Shown here: one piece after another, positions 1 through 7,580 of the stretch
How positions within the stretch are numbered: position 1 is the first letter of the stretch
Layout of the letters: every line of letters begins with the position of its first letter
NCBI GenBank assembly: GCA_022601535.1
Contig: JAJACK010000001.1
Coordinates: 788,893-852,892, forward strand
Length of the DNA: 64,000 nucleotides
From: Chlamydiales bacterium
Lineage (GTDB): Bacteria > Chlamydiota > Chlamydiia > Chlamydiales > JAAKFR01
Direction of reading: 5' to 3'
Program-made: the position numbers and the translations under genes
The notes under the pieces: model-generated
What the model saw: the letters and a program-made list of their open reading frames with translations, nothing else
Told to the model about the DNA's origin: nothing
Databases searched by the model: none

Positions 1-314
1 ATGGCGTTGCTCCAGGGACAGGAGCGAGTTTCAGTCTTCTACCTCCTCAAAATGCAACAGGGAATTGGATCAAAGTTGTCCAACGTGTTCCTGTGATTAT
101 TCAGCTCGATCAAAGAGATCTTGAAAAAAATCCCCTCATCTTAGGGCTTTCGATGGAAGCTAAAGTAAAGCTGAGTGGGAGAGAAGGTTCTCTTGTTACG
201 GAAAAACCTGTCTCTGGCTTATTTAGCAATACACAGCTATTTAAAGATGAATTGAAAGAAGCAAAAGAGATCGCAGATCAGATCATCCGGGAGAGGATGA
301 ATGGAGAAGAGTGA
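1..314 (+). CDS. EmrA/HlyD-type efflux adaptor, C-terminal part (cut by window start)
   Basis: The reading frame is open from base 3 and ends at 314. An ATG at 93 lies inside the gene and is not its start. The segment NWIKVVQRVPV followed by an LDQRDL-like stretch is the C-terminal beta-barrel signature of EmrA-family periplasmic adaptors, which link an inner-membrane MFS pump to an outer-membrane channel. The next gene is an EmrB-type pump that overlaps this one by 14 bases, then an outer-membrane factor, so the three form one operon. The N-terminal membrane anchor and lipoyl/coiled-coil parts lie outside the window. The family call is firm. The transported compound is unknown. Confidence 0.85.
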   Translation, partial: GVAPGTGASFSLLPPQNATGNWIKVVQRVPVIIQLDQRDLEKNPLILGLSMEAKVKLSGREGSLVTEKPVSGLFSNTQLFKDELKEAKEIADQIIRERMNGEE

Positions 315-1836
315 GACATTAACCCCTTTTCACTATCTCCTTCTATTGGGTATCACCTCAGCCACCTTCATGGAAGTTTTAGATATTTCGATCACCAATG
401 TTTCCATTCCAACAATTGCAGGGGAATTGGGAGTGACACCCTTTGTCGGGGTTTGGGTGATCTCGAGCTATGCACTTGGAAACTCGTGTATGATTTTGCT
501 CTCTGGTTTTTTAGCTAAACGGTTTGGCTTGGTTCGCACCTATATCGCATCGATTTTTTTCTTCATCGTCTTTTCAACGCTCTGTGGACTTGCATTCAAT
601 TTTCACATGCTTGTGATCAGCCGGGTGTTACAAGGGATGAGCGCGGGGCCGATTGTTCCTCTTTCTCAAACACTCTTGCTAACACGGTTCCCTTCGAAAA
701 AGAAGGGGACGGTTTTGGGGATTTGGACGGTGGCCAATGTTGTCGCTCCATTGATGGGACCGATTTTAGGAGGGTTTATCACCGAATTTATCGGGTGGCG
801 GTGGATTTTTTGGATCAATATTCCAATTGGAACCCTCAGTCTCCTGATCTGTTTTGGCCTCCTCCGAAAGCAGCTTGAAAAGATGAAGCTTATCCCAGTT
901 GATGTGATTGGAGTGGCCTTACTCATTGGAGTAGTTGCATCTATTCAAATCGCCGTTGACAAAGGAAATGAACTAGGGTGGTTCAACTCTCCTACAATTA
1001 TCGCCCTTGTTGTGATTGCAGTCATTTGCCTCTGTTTTTTTATCCCTTGGGTTCTCACATCAAAGCATCCTGTTGTAGACCTCCACCTCTTTCGGCATAG
1101 AAATTTTGCCTTGGCAACCTCGTGTGTTTTATTTTCCACTCTCCTCTCAAGTGGTGCCCTTGTTGTCTATCCACTTTGGCTTGAAACTGTTATGGGTTAC
1201 ACCCCGATTTGGGCAGGATATGCAATGATGTTTTTTCTCCTCCTCATCTTTGTCACCGTTCCAATTGTCGATATCTTGATGCATCGATTTAAAGTTGATT
1301 TAAGGATCATCTGTGCAGGAGCCTTCCTCACCTTTGCCATTTTTGGATGGTATGCCTCGCTCTACACCACTCAAGCAAGCTTTGTCTCTCTTATTTATCC
1401 ACGACTCATCGCTGGCATTGGGCTTGGAGGTTATTTTACAACAATCACACTCATCGCACTCTCAAAATTGAGCGAAAAAGATCTTCCAGGAGCAGCAAGC
1501 ATCGGGAGTTTTATGCGGATTTTTAGTGTTGGAATGGGAGCTTCTTTGGGAGCTGCAATTGTGCAAGTGAGAGAAAAAGTTCACTACGATCATCTCTTGT
1601 CAGCGGTGACCAATGAAAACCGTGCTATCGACACCATTATGGGAGCGCTGCAGTCGCAGGGCTTTAGTAAAGAAGGAAGCTTTGAATGGATTGCAACACA
1701 AGTGAAGGAACAATCCACGATGTTAGCGAATAACGATTATTACATATTAGGAATTTATGTCTTCATCGTTCTCGCTGTATTGATTTTATTAACCCGTCCA
1801 CCTTTTTCAAACCATCAAACAGAGGGGGCGCACTAA
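301..1836 (+). CDS. emrB: EmrB/QacA-type MFS drug efflux pump (DHA2, 14 TM)
   Basis: 511 residues, the usual DHA2 length, almost wholly hydrophobic and compatible with 14 membrane helices. The N-terminal FMEVLDISITNVSIP segment is the conserved first helix of EmrB-type drug:H+ antiporters. The GPILGGFITE stretch near residue 155 is antiporter motif C, and WRWIFWINIPIG follows it as in the family. The start overlaps the adaptor gene by 14 bases and the stop is directly followed by the ATG of the outer-membrane factor, so the three parts are translationally linked. It should export hydrophobic toxic compounds across both membranes. The substrate cannot be read from the sequence. Confidence 0.93.
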   Translation: MEKSETLTPFHYLLLLGITSATFMEVLDISITNVSIPTIAGELGVTPFVGVWVISSYALGNSCMILLSGFLAKRFGLVRTYIASIFFFIVFSTLCGLAFNFHMLVISRVLQGMSAGPIVPLSQTLLLTRFPSKKKGTVLGIWTVANVVAPLMGPILGGFITEFIGWRWIFWINIPIGTLSLLICFGLLRKQLEKMKLIPVDVIGVALLIGVVASIQIAVDKGNELGWFNSPTIIALVVIAVICLCFFIPWVLTSKHPVVDLHLFRHRNFALATSCVLFSTLLSSGALVVYPLWLETVMGYTPIWAGYAMMFFLLLIFVTVPIVDILMHRFKVDLRIICAGAFLTFAIFGWYASLYTTQASFVSLIYPRLIAGIGLGGYFTTITLIALSKLSEKDLPGAASIGSFMRIFSVGMGASLGAAIVQVREKVHYDHLLSAVTNENRAIDTIMGALQSQGFSKEGSFEWIATQVKEQSTMLANNDYYILGIYVFIVLAVLILLTRPPFSNHQTEGAH

Positions 1837-3225
1837 ATGCGTGCAATTCTTTTTCTTTTACTTCTCTCAAGTTGTACATTTGGACCTCATTTCAGGCGAC
1901 CTTGTTTAGAATCTCCAGTGGAATTTGAGAATGCAACATGTGCACAAATGGAGCAAGAACCCTACATTCTTTGGTGGGAAATTTTTGATGACCCTCTTCT
2001 CAATAATCTCATCGCCTGTGCAGTGGATCAAAACTTTGATGTTGCGATTGCAGAGAAAAAAATTCTTCAAGCAAGAGGAGAGCTGCTCGCAACTCGCTCT
2101 GTTCTCTATCCAACCTTGATCACAGCATTTAATGCTGCCCGTTATGTTGTGAGCAACAGTTTTCCTCTTCTTACCTTAGCAACACAGTTCAATTCATTTA
2201 ACCTCGGTTTCGATGCATTTTGGGAGCTCGATCTGTTTGGAAGCTTAAGAAAAACAGCAGAAGCTTCCAAATGGAGCATGGAGAGTAAAATTGAGAAGAA
2301 ACGTCACGTCACGGTGACACTGATTGCAGAATTGGCACGAGCATACATTGAACTACGCAATTTTCAAGGGCAACTCAACGCTTCAAAAAAGAAACAACAG
2401 CTCAAAACCAACCTAGTTGAGCTGATGGAGCTCAAGCGGAGTCAAAATTTAGCTAATACCACTGAAATAGCAGGACTGAAGCAAGATGTTTTAGTGACTA
2501 AAACAGAAATTTCATCGTTAGAAGAGGCAATTTCAAAGACGATGAACCAAATTGAGATGATGCTCGGTCAACTCCCAGGATCGATCCACGAACAATTAGC
2601 TGCACCAGCACCTGTTCCCTCTGTTCCTTCTATTCCAGAGGTGGGGCTTCCAAGTGAATTACTCTGTAGACGGCCTGACGTCCGTTTTGCTGAGAAAAAA
2701 CTTGCACAAGCGATGGCAAGTAGTGGTGCTGCAGTTGCAAATTTCTTCCCTAAATTCGATCTTCTTGGAACAGCCGGGTTTGTCGCCTCAGCAATCAGAG
2801 ATCTTTTTGCTGATGGAAGTCGCAATTCGATGGGAACAGGGATTACCTATTGGCCACTTTTTGATGCAGGTCGCTCGATTGGAGCGTATAAGACATCAAA
2901 AGCACAAGAAGCCGAAGCGTTATGTGAATATGCAAAAATCGTTTTAACTTCTTTCCATGATGTAGAAAATGCACTCAAAGCGTACAACGAAGAGAAGAAA
3001 AGATACACCTACTATCAGGAGATAACAGAGAAGAATGGAGTGATTGTACAAAATATGTCCCAACTCTCTACCGAAGGACTTTTAGCTAAAGAAGAAGTTT
3101 ACAAAAAACAACTTGGCCAAGTTGAAGCAGAGAAAAATCAAAAGATTTCTCAGGCCCATTTAATTGAGGATGTGATTGCTATTTATAAAGCACTCGGAGG
3201 AGGTTGGGAGGCTTTTTGCGATTAA
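1837..3225 (+). CDS. outer-membrane efflux lipoprotein (NodT/TolC family)
   Basis: 462 residues. The N-terminus is a short lipoprotein signal ending LLLLSSC, followed by FGPHFRRP; a GP-x-Y/F-x-x-P motif after the lipid cysteine is typical of NodT-type outer-membrane factors. The LLCRRPDVRFAEKKLAQA segment near residue 276 is the internal family signature. The C-terminus ends a few residues after KALGGGW, the usual end of the family. The gene begins on the base after the emrB stop, so it is the outer channel of this EmrAB system. A second family member lies at 47871-49331 in an RND operon and carries a longer tail. Confidence 0.92.
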   Translation: MRAILFLLLLSSCTFGPHFRRPCLESPVEFENATCAQMEQEPYILWWEIFDDPLLNNLIACAVDQNFDVAIAEKKILQARGELLATRSVLYPTLITAFNAARYVVSNSFPLLTLATQFNSFNLGFDAFWELDLFGSLRKTAEASKWSMESKIEKKRHVTVTLIAELARAYIELRNFQGQLNASKKKQQLKTNLVELMELKRSQNLANTTEIAGLKQDVLVTKTEISSLEEAISKTMNQIEMMLGQLPGSIHEQLAAPAPVPSVPSIPEVGLPSELLCRRPDVRFAEKKLAQAMASSGAAVANFFPKFDLLGTAGFVASAIRDLFADGSRNSMGTGITYWPLFDAGRSIGAYKTSKAQEAEALCEYAKIVLTSFHDVENALKAYNEEKKRYTYYQEITEKNGVIVQNMSQLSTEGLLAKEEVYKKQLGQVEAEKNQKISQAHLIEDVIAIYKALGGGWEAFCD

Positions 3226-3257
3226 TTGAATTGAATTATATATTTATTTTTTAAATA

Positions 3258-3505
3258 AAGGAGAGAAGCATGAAAATGATGATGAATATAGCGTTATTTT
3301 TATCGCTGGTATGTGTCAGTTGCAATAAAGGGGAGTCAATGGATACGGATACTTCCAAGAAATACGAAGAAGGGCCGCATTCACCCTATACTCTTGACTG
3401 ACCTACGTTCAATTTAATGCTTTAACCAAGGAGAGAAGCATGAAAATGATGATGAATATAGTGTTATTTTTATCACTGGTATGTGTCAGCTGCAATAAAG
3501 GAGAG
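3258..3505 (+). repeat. tandem duplication, two 78-bp near-identical copies 170 bp apart
   Basis: The segments 3258-3335 and 3428-3505 match at all but four positions, all simple transitions. Each copy covers the ribosome binding site (AAGGAGAGAAGC), the start codon and the whole signal peptide of a small lipoprotein gene. Downstream of the signal peptides the two genes diverge almost completely, apart from a shared SPY near both C-termini. A third, more diverged copy of the same arrangement starts near 3716. This looks like tandem duplication followed by change of the mature parts. Confidence 0.9.
3270..3401 (+). CDS. small lipoprotein A (43 aa)
   Basis: An ATG at 3270 follows a strong GGAGAG site. 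The 43-residue product begins MKMMMNIALFLSLVCVSC, a basic start, short hydrophobic core and a cysteine after V-S, as in a lipoprotein signal. The mature part after the cysteine is only about 25 residues, polar and rich in acidic residues. I recognise no family. It is the first of three paralogues in tandem. Two lines support it as a real gene: the near-identical translation start in the neighbouring copy, and a signal peptide conserved at the protein level. Its role is unknown. Confidence 0.65.
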   Translation: MKMMMNIALFLSLVCVSCNKGESMDTDTSKKYEEGPHSPYTLD

Positions 3506-3610
3506 GCGAGTGATTATGCTCAGGAAATAGAGCAGCAAGAAGAGGTGAGACGTTCATTAGAAGAATATAAACAAGAGCATCCAGATTCACCCTATATTAA
3601 GAAGAGTTGA
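3440..3610 (+). CDS. small lipoprotein B (56 aa)
   Basis: 56 residues, with the same ribosome binding site and almost the same lipoprotein signal as the gene before it (MKMMMNIVLFLSLVCVSC). The mature part is about 38 residues and highly charged, with a Glu/Gln-rich stretch near residues 29-47 that could be a short helix. The amphipathic, charged tail is unlike the mature part of copy A. No family is recognised. The size and signal suggest a small envelope-anchored peptide. Its role is unknown. Confidence 0.7.
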   Translation: MKMMMNIVLFLSLVCVSCNKGEASDYAQEIEQQEEVRRSLEEYKQEHPDSPYIKKS

Positions 3611-3632
3611 AAATTTCAACTGAGGAGAATAG

Positions 3633-3686
3633 ATGAAATTTCTGCAAAACCCAGAAGAGGTCGAGGCATTCTTGGATCGGTGGTAA
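3633..3686 (+). CDS. possible 17-aa peptide between lipoprotein genes
   Basis: An ATG at 3633 preceded by TGAGGAG opens a frame of 17 residues, MKFLQNPEEVEAFLDRW, before a stop. The ribosome binding site is good and the peptide is amphipathic. No signal peptide or family is seen. It may be a real micro-peptide, the remains of a further duplicate, or chance. Treat it as a weak call. Confidence 0.2.
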   Translation: MKFLQNPEEVEAFLDRW

Positions 3687-3725
3687 AGGGCAGAATAAAT
3701 AAGTATTTTTTAATTAGGAGAAAAA

Positions 3726-3950
3726 ATGAAAAACATAATGAATTTGGTACTATTTGCATCCCTTGTATGCGGATGTACAGGTTGTAATAAGGGGCGAGCT
3801 ATGAGCTTTAGTCAAGAGGCTATCGATGATATGGAAGCTCATGAAAAGAGGCTAAGGGATTTTGATAAAAAACAGATGGAAGCTCTTATTGAAGAGGCAG
3901 AAACCCCCGAGCAAACAAGGAATAGACACAACTATGAGAGAACCCACTAA
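3726..3950 (+). CDS. small lipoprotein C (74 aa)
   Basis: 74 residues. An AGGAG site lies about six bases before the ATG. The signal part MKNIMNLVLFASLVCGC is clearly related to those of the two upstream lipoproteins, and the CNKG motif after the hydrophobic core is shared by all three. The mature part is longer, about 54 residues, strongly charged, with an acidic/basic helix-like run (EAHEKRLRDFDKKQMEALIEE). It is the most diverged member of the array. A hairpin follows about 45 bases after the stop. Function unknown. Confidence 0.75.
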   Translation: MKNIMNLVLFASLVCGCTGCNKGRAMSFSQEAIDDMEAHEKRLRDFDKKQMEALIEEAETPEQTRNRHNYERTH

Positions 3951-3993
3951 AAGCTGGCCAGGGTTGATTCAACAGATCCAATGAGAAGCTACT

Positions 3994-4028
3994 AAGTAGA
4001 GGGGATAGACCTTTATTCCTCTCTACTT
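3994..4028 (+). terminator. hairpin after the lipoprotein array, possible terminator
   Basis: AAGTAGAGGGGA pairs with TCCTCTCTACTT (12 pairs, one of them G-T) around an 11-base loop. Only a poor T tract follows (CAATTTCC), so it may be a weak terminator or a processing structure. Its place after the last lipoprotein gene favours an end-of-transcript role. Confidence 0.4.
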
Positions 4029-4029
4029 C

Positions 4030-4164
4030 AATTTCCTTTACAAAGTCGACTTCTGCTATTTTTTCCTGCCAGCAATAGATTTGATGGCATTGAGTCTTTT
4101 ATTGATTGCTTGTATTTTTGATGAAGCTGTCAAATTGCATGAAGAGCAGGAGGCGACGGTATAA
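4030..4164 (+). pseudogene. C-terminal remnant of a DUF2975 membrane protein
   Basis: The frame ending at the TAA of 4162-4164 reads YKVDFCYFFLPAIDLMALS and continues with hydrophobic residues to a final LHEEQEATV. A last membrane helix followed by a Glu-rich, Val-ending tail (roughly L-x-E-E/D-Q-x-x-T-V) is how I remember DUF2975 proteins ending. No start codon or N-terminal part survives: the frame is closed by a stop at 4006-4008. The stop lies two bases before the ATG of a small XRE regulator, which is the usual DUF2975-regulator pairing. I infer a decayed gene. Confirmation needs a profile search. Confidence 0.5.
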
Positions 4165-4166
4165 CG

Positions 4167-4393
4167 ATGGCTATTATCATTCAATTAGACCTCCTTTTAG
4201 CGAAAAAAAAGAAACGATCAAAAGATCTTGCAAAAGAAATTGGAATTTCGGAAAAAAATCTTTCTATTTTGAAGACAGAAAAGGAAAAGGCGTTAAGGTT
4301 CAGTACTCTAAAAAAATCTGTCGAGCGCTTGAGTGTCAACCAGGGGAATTATTAACCCTTCTCAACTGCCAGGAAGATAAAAGTTCTCCTTGA
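4167..4393 (+). pseudogene. small XRE-type regulator with a frame break at an A7 run
   Basis: The ATG at 4167 opens MAIIIQLDLLLAKKKKRSKD, continuing through an HTH (DLAKEIGISEKNLSILK) to RFSTLKK, exactly the layout of the 65-75-residue XRE (HTH_26) partners of DUF2975 proteins. In this frame the protein then turns into an unrelated tail and stops at 4355. The expected ending, ICRALECQPGELLTLLN, is encoded one frame back, to 4393. The switch point is CTAAAAAAAT near 4309-4317. One extra A, or a -1 slip on A-AAA-AAA, restores a full regulator. Alternatives are a genuine frameshift mutation, a sequencing error, or programmed slippage. The 3' end overlaps mfd on the other strand by 32 bases. Confidence 0.75.
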
Positions 4394-7300
4394 GTATTTG
4401 AAGAAGCTCTTTTTCAAGTTCCTCCGGTGTTGCGGGAAGCTTGAAAAGGAGTTTTTTAGTGATTTTTTTCTTCTTCCCATGTGTTTGCTCTGCATGGAGG
4501 AATGTCTTGGTGAGTTTGATCAATGTAAAGGCATTTTGATGGGCAAAGACACGGATGCGGGAGAGGGTTTGAAGCCATTTAACTTCTTTTGGTAAAGTTC
4601 CAAATCGATCGGAAATTTCCTCGATTAAATCATCTACTTCTTGGGTTGAATCGGAATCTCCTAACCGTTGATAGAGCTCCATCCGGAGTGAGACATCATT
4701 GATATAATGGTTTGGAAGGCGTGCATCAAAGGGAAACTCAATTTTTGTGTCTGTAAAGAGATGGGGCGACTGTTTGTTTTTGAGCGCATTGACGGCTTTT
4801 TTGAGCAGTTTGCAATAAAAATGGAAACCAATTGCCTGCACATGTCCGGACTGCTCAGTCCCAAGGATGTTACCAGCTCCACGGATTTCAAGATCGTGCA
4901 TCGCAATTTTCATCCCTCCTCCTTGTCCAGATGAGCTGGCAAGTGCAGCAAGTCTTTTCCGTGCCGTTTCTTGAAGCGTCGCAGGATTGTTGACTAAAAA
5001 ATAGCAGAACGCTTTCCGGTTCCATCGGCCAACACGTCCACGCATTTGGTAGAGGTCGGAGATGCCAAACATATCGGAGCGGTCGATTAAAATTGTATTG
5101 GCATTGGGGATGTCGATTCCATTTTCAATGATGGAGGTGGCGATGAGAATATCGGCTTCTCCTGATTTAAAGGTGTGGAAGATTTTATCGAGATCATTGG
5201 CGTGCATTTGACCATGTGCGATGACAATTTTTGCCGTTGGAACAAGTTCTCGGATTTGCCCAGCGAGTTTGGTGATCGTTTCAACGCGGTTATGAATCAC
5301 ATAGATTTGTCCATCACGGGCAAGTTCGCGCATGATTGCATTTTTGAGAACATCATCTGTTCTTTGGCACACAACTGATTGAATTGGAAGGCGGTCTTCA
5401 GGAGGTGTATTGATCACTGAGAGGTCGCGTGCTCCAACAAGAGACATGTAAAGTGTACGGGGAATCGGTGTAGCTGAAAGGGAGAGACAGTCAACTTCAC
5501 TCTTCAGTTTTTTTAGGCTCTCTTTGGTCCGAACTCCAAACCGTTGCTCTTCATCGATGATCATGAGTCCGAGATCTTTGAATTCAACATCTTTACTCAC
5601 CATTCGGTGGGTTCCGACGATGATATCAATCTCTCCTTTTGCAATCTTATCAAGTGTTTGTTTGATCTCTTTGGGTTTTTGAAACCGAGAGAGGATCCCA
5701 ATATTGACAGGGAAGTTTGCCATACGAGCAGAAAATGAGTCATAGTGTTGCATGGCAAGGACAGTGGTTGGAACTAAAATAGCCACCTGTTTTCCACCGA
5801 GCGCAGCTTTAAATGCCGCACGCATCGCAACTTCTGTCTTCCCATACCCAACATCACCACAGATGAGTCGGTCCATCGATTGGTCTGATTCCATATCTTT
5901 TTTGATATTTTGGATCGCAAGGGTTTGATCGGCTGTTTCAATATAGGGAAACTCTTTGGAAAACTGCTCTCCTAGTTCTCCATCAGGAGGGTAGATATGC
6001 CCTCCTTTCATGATTCGGTCTGCTTGGAGTTCTAGGAGATCTTGGGCGTATCCTAGAATTGCTTGCTCACTTTTAAGGCGGCTTCGTTGCCATTTACTGC
6101 TACCAAGTGTATGGAGTTCAGGTTTTGTCTCAGAGCTTCCAATGTATTTGGAGACGAGGTTTGCTTGCTCCATTGGCACGTAGAGTTTTGCCCCTTCAGC
6201 ATATTCGAGAAGGAGATATTCAGTCTCTTGACCGAGGTGATTAGGTCGTTTTTCAATCCCAAGGTAGCGGCCAATTCCGTTATTCATATGGACAATCGAT
6301 TCACCAGGTGTGAGCGAAAGCATTTCGACCGGAAGGGTGTGGTAGTGACTCCTTTGTTTTTGTCGACGCACTTGGTACCGGTGAGTGAGCTCTGTCATCG
6401 GGATAAGAGCGTAAGATGGTTCAGGAAGATAGAGACCGGAGCTGAGGTAACCTCGCTCTATTTCTCCTTCAATCTCTTTTTCTTCAGATTTTGTGGAGCA
6501 GACAAAGGTCGCTTCGGTTTTTGTCTCAAGAAGGATATTTTGCACATCTTTGATGGTGAGATCTTCAATCTCTTGGTCTGGAGGACAAAGCGAGGGGAGA
6601 AGGGGGAGGAAAGGAGGGCGCCACCGTTTTGCACTGAGTTGATGCTCAAAGATATCGAATAGAATCTCCTCTTTGACAATTTTAATCTCGGAGAGTTTTT
6701 CAATGCTATCGTGAGTAAAATAGACTTTTTGGTGCCGGTCAAGTCGCTTCAAAAGCTCTTCAAAAGGGAGAAAAGTGCGCACTTGTTTTTTAAGCATGCT
6801 TTTTAGGGCGACATATTTATCTTCAAGTGCTTCTAAATCATCAAAAATAACTAGGGTGTGCGGGCCAAGGTAGTCGAAGAGGGTGGAGAGTTGCTCTGAT
6901 TGACCAATCATTTCGTACTCTTCAGCTGGAGTGATGAGAATCGAATCGATTTTTTTCACAGAGGTTTGTCCAACAGGGTCGTAGTGTCGTATGGAGACAA
7001 TCTCATCTTCCCAAAATTCGATTCGGCACGGGTCGGGGGAAGAGACGGGATAGATGTCGATAATTCCTCCCCGTACGGCAAACTCTCCTTTGTCAGAAGC
7101 AACGGCTTTTTTGTGATAACCCATTGAGGCAAAATGGTCGGGAAGATCTGTAAAAGGGAGTTCATCGCCTTGCTTGATTTCAATGTAAAGTGGCTTGAGT
7201 TTTTCAGGAGGGAGCACTTTTTGTAAGACAGCTTGAAGCGATGTACAGATCAATTGTGGATTGTTTTGATCCGCAATTGTTTGTAACACATGGTACCGCT

Positions 7301-7580
7301 CTCCGACGATATCGGGGCTGGGAGGCACTTCTTCAGAGGGGAGGTTTTCCCAAGCGGGAAACTCAAGAGGTTTTAGACCAAAATAGGGGAAGTCAGCAAG
7401 TACCTTTTCAGAAGTTGTAAAGAAAACAACGTGTTGTCCTGTCATTTTCATCACAAGGGCAGCTAAGAGTGCTTTGGGACAATCCCATAGCCCTTCGACA
7501 AGAAGGGTTTCACCCTCCTCGATTTGTTTTGCAAATGAGGCGATACTTGGATTTTTTAAGAAGCGTTCGATGCGATCCAT
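4362..7580 (-). CDS. mfd: transcription-repair coupling factor Mfd
   Basis: 1072 residues, slightly shorter than E. coli Mfd (1148). In order: a UvrB-like N-terminal region, an RNA-polymerase interaction region starting at GESIVHMNNGIGRYLG, a superfamily-2 motor with Walker A GDVGYGKTEVAMR and Walker B DEEQRFG, helicase motif SATPIPRT, the SIIENGIDIPNANT and QMRGRVGRW motifs, and a C-terminal TRCF domain. It removes RNA polymerase stalled at DNA lesions and recruits the UvrA repair machinery. The start overlaps the alaS stop by 25 bases, so it is the second gene of an alaS-mfd operon, as in Chlamydia. Confidence 0.97.
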   Translation of the reverse strand: MDRIERFLKNPSIASFAKQIEEGETLLVEGLWDCPKALLAALVMKMTGQHVVFFTTSEKVLADFPYFGLKPLEFPAWENLPSEEVPPSPDIVGERYHVLQTIADQNNPQLICTSLQAVLQKVLPPEKLKPLYIEIKQGDELPFTDLPDHFASMGYHKKAVASDKGEFAVRGGIIDIYPVSSPDPCRIEFWEDEIVSIRHYDPVGQTSVKKIDSILITPAEEYEMIGQSEQLSTLFDYLGPHTLVIFDDLEALEDKYVALKSMLKKQVRTFLPFEELLKRLDRHQKVYFTHDSIEKLSEIKIVKEEILFDIFEHQLSAKRWRPPFLPLLPSLCPPDQEIEDLTIKDVQNILLETKTEATFVCSTKSEEKEIEGEIERGYLSSGLYLPEPSYALIPMTELTHRYQVRRQKQRSHYHTLPVEMLSLTPGESIVHMNNGIGRYLGIEKRPNHLGQETEYLLLEYAEGAKLYVPMEQANLVSKYIGSSETKPELHTLGSSKWQRSRLKSEQAILGYAQDLLELQADRIMKGGHIYPPDGELGEQFSKEFPYIETADQTLAIQNIKKDMESDQSMDRLICGDVGYGKTEVAMRAAFKAALGGKQVAILVPTTVLAMQHYDSFSARMANFPVNIGILSRFQKPKEIKQTLDKIAKGEIDIIVGTHRMVSKDVEFKDLGLMIIDEEQRFGVRTKESLKKLKSEVDCLSLSATPIPRTLYMSLVGARDLSVINTPPEDRLPIQSVVCQRTDDVLKNAIMRELARDGQIYVIHNRVETITKLAGQIRELVPTAKIVIAHGQMHANDLDKIFHTFKSGEADILIATSIIENGIDIPNANTILIDRSDMFGISDLYQMRGRVGRWNRKAFCYFLVNNPATLQETARKRLAALASSSGQGGGMKIAMHDLEIRGAGNILGTEQSGHVQAIGFHFYCKLLKKAVNALKNKQSPHLFTDTKIEFPFDARLPNHYINDVSLRMELYQRLGDSDSTQEVDDLIEEISDRFGTLPKEVKWLQTLSRIRVFAHQNAFTLIKLTKTFLHAEQTHGKKKKITKKLLFKLPATPEELEKELLQILKENFYLPGS

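Noticed and set aside
6063-6662. 199-residue plus-strand frame inside mfd
   Set aside because: Antisense shadow of a clearly conserved gene; Phe/Cys-rich composition with no recognisable domain.
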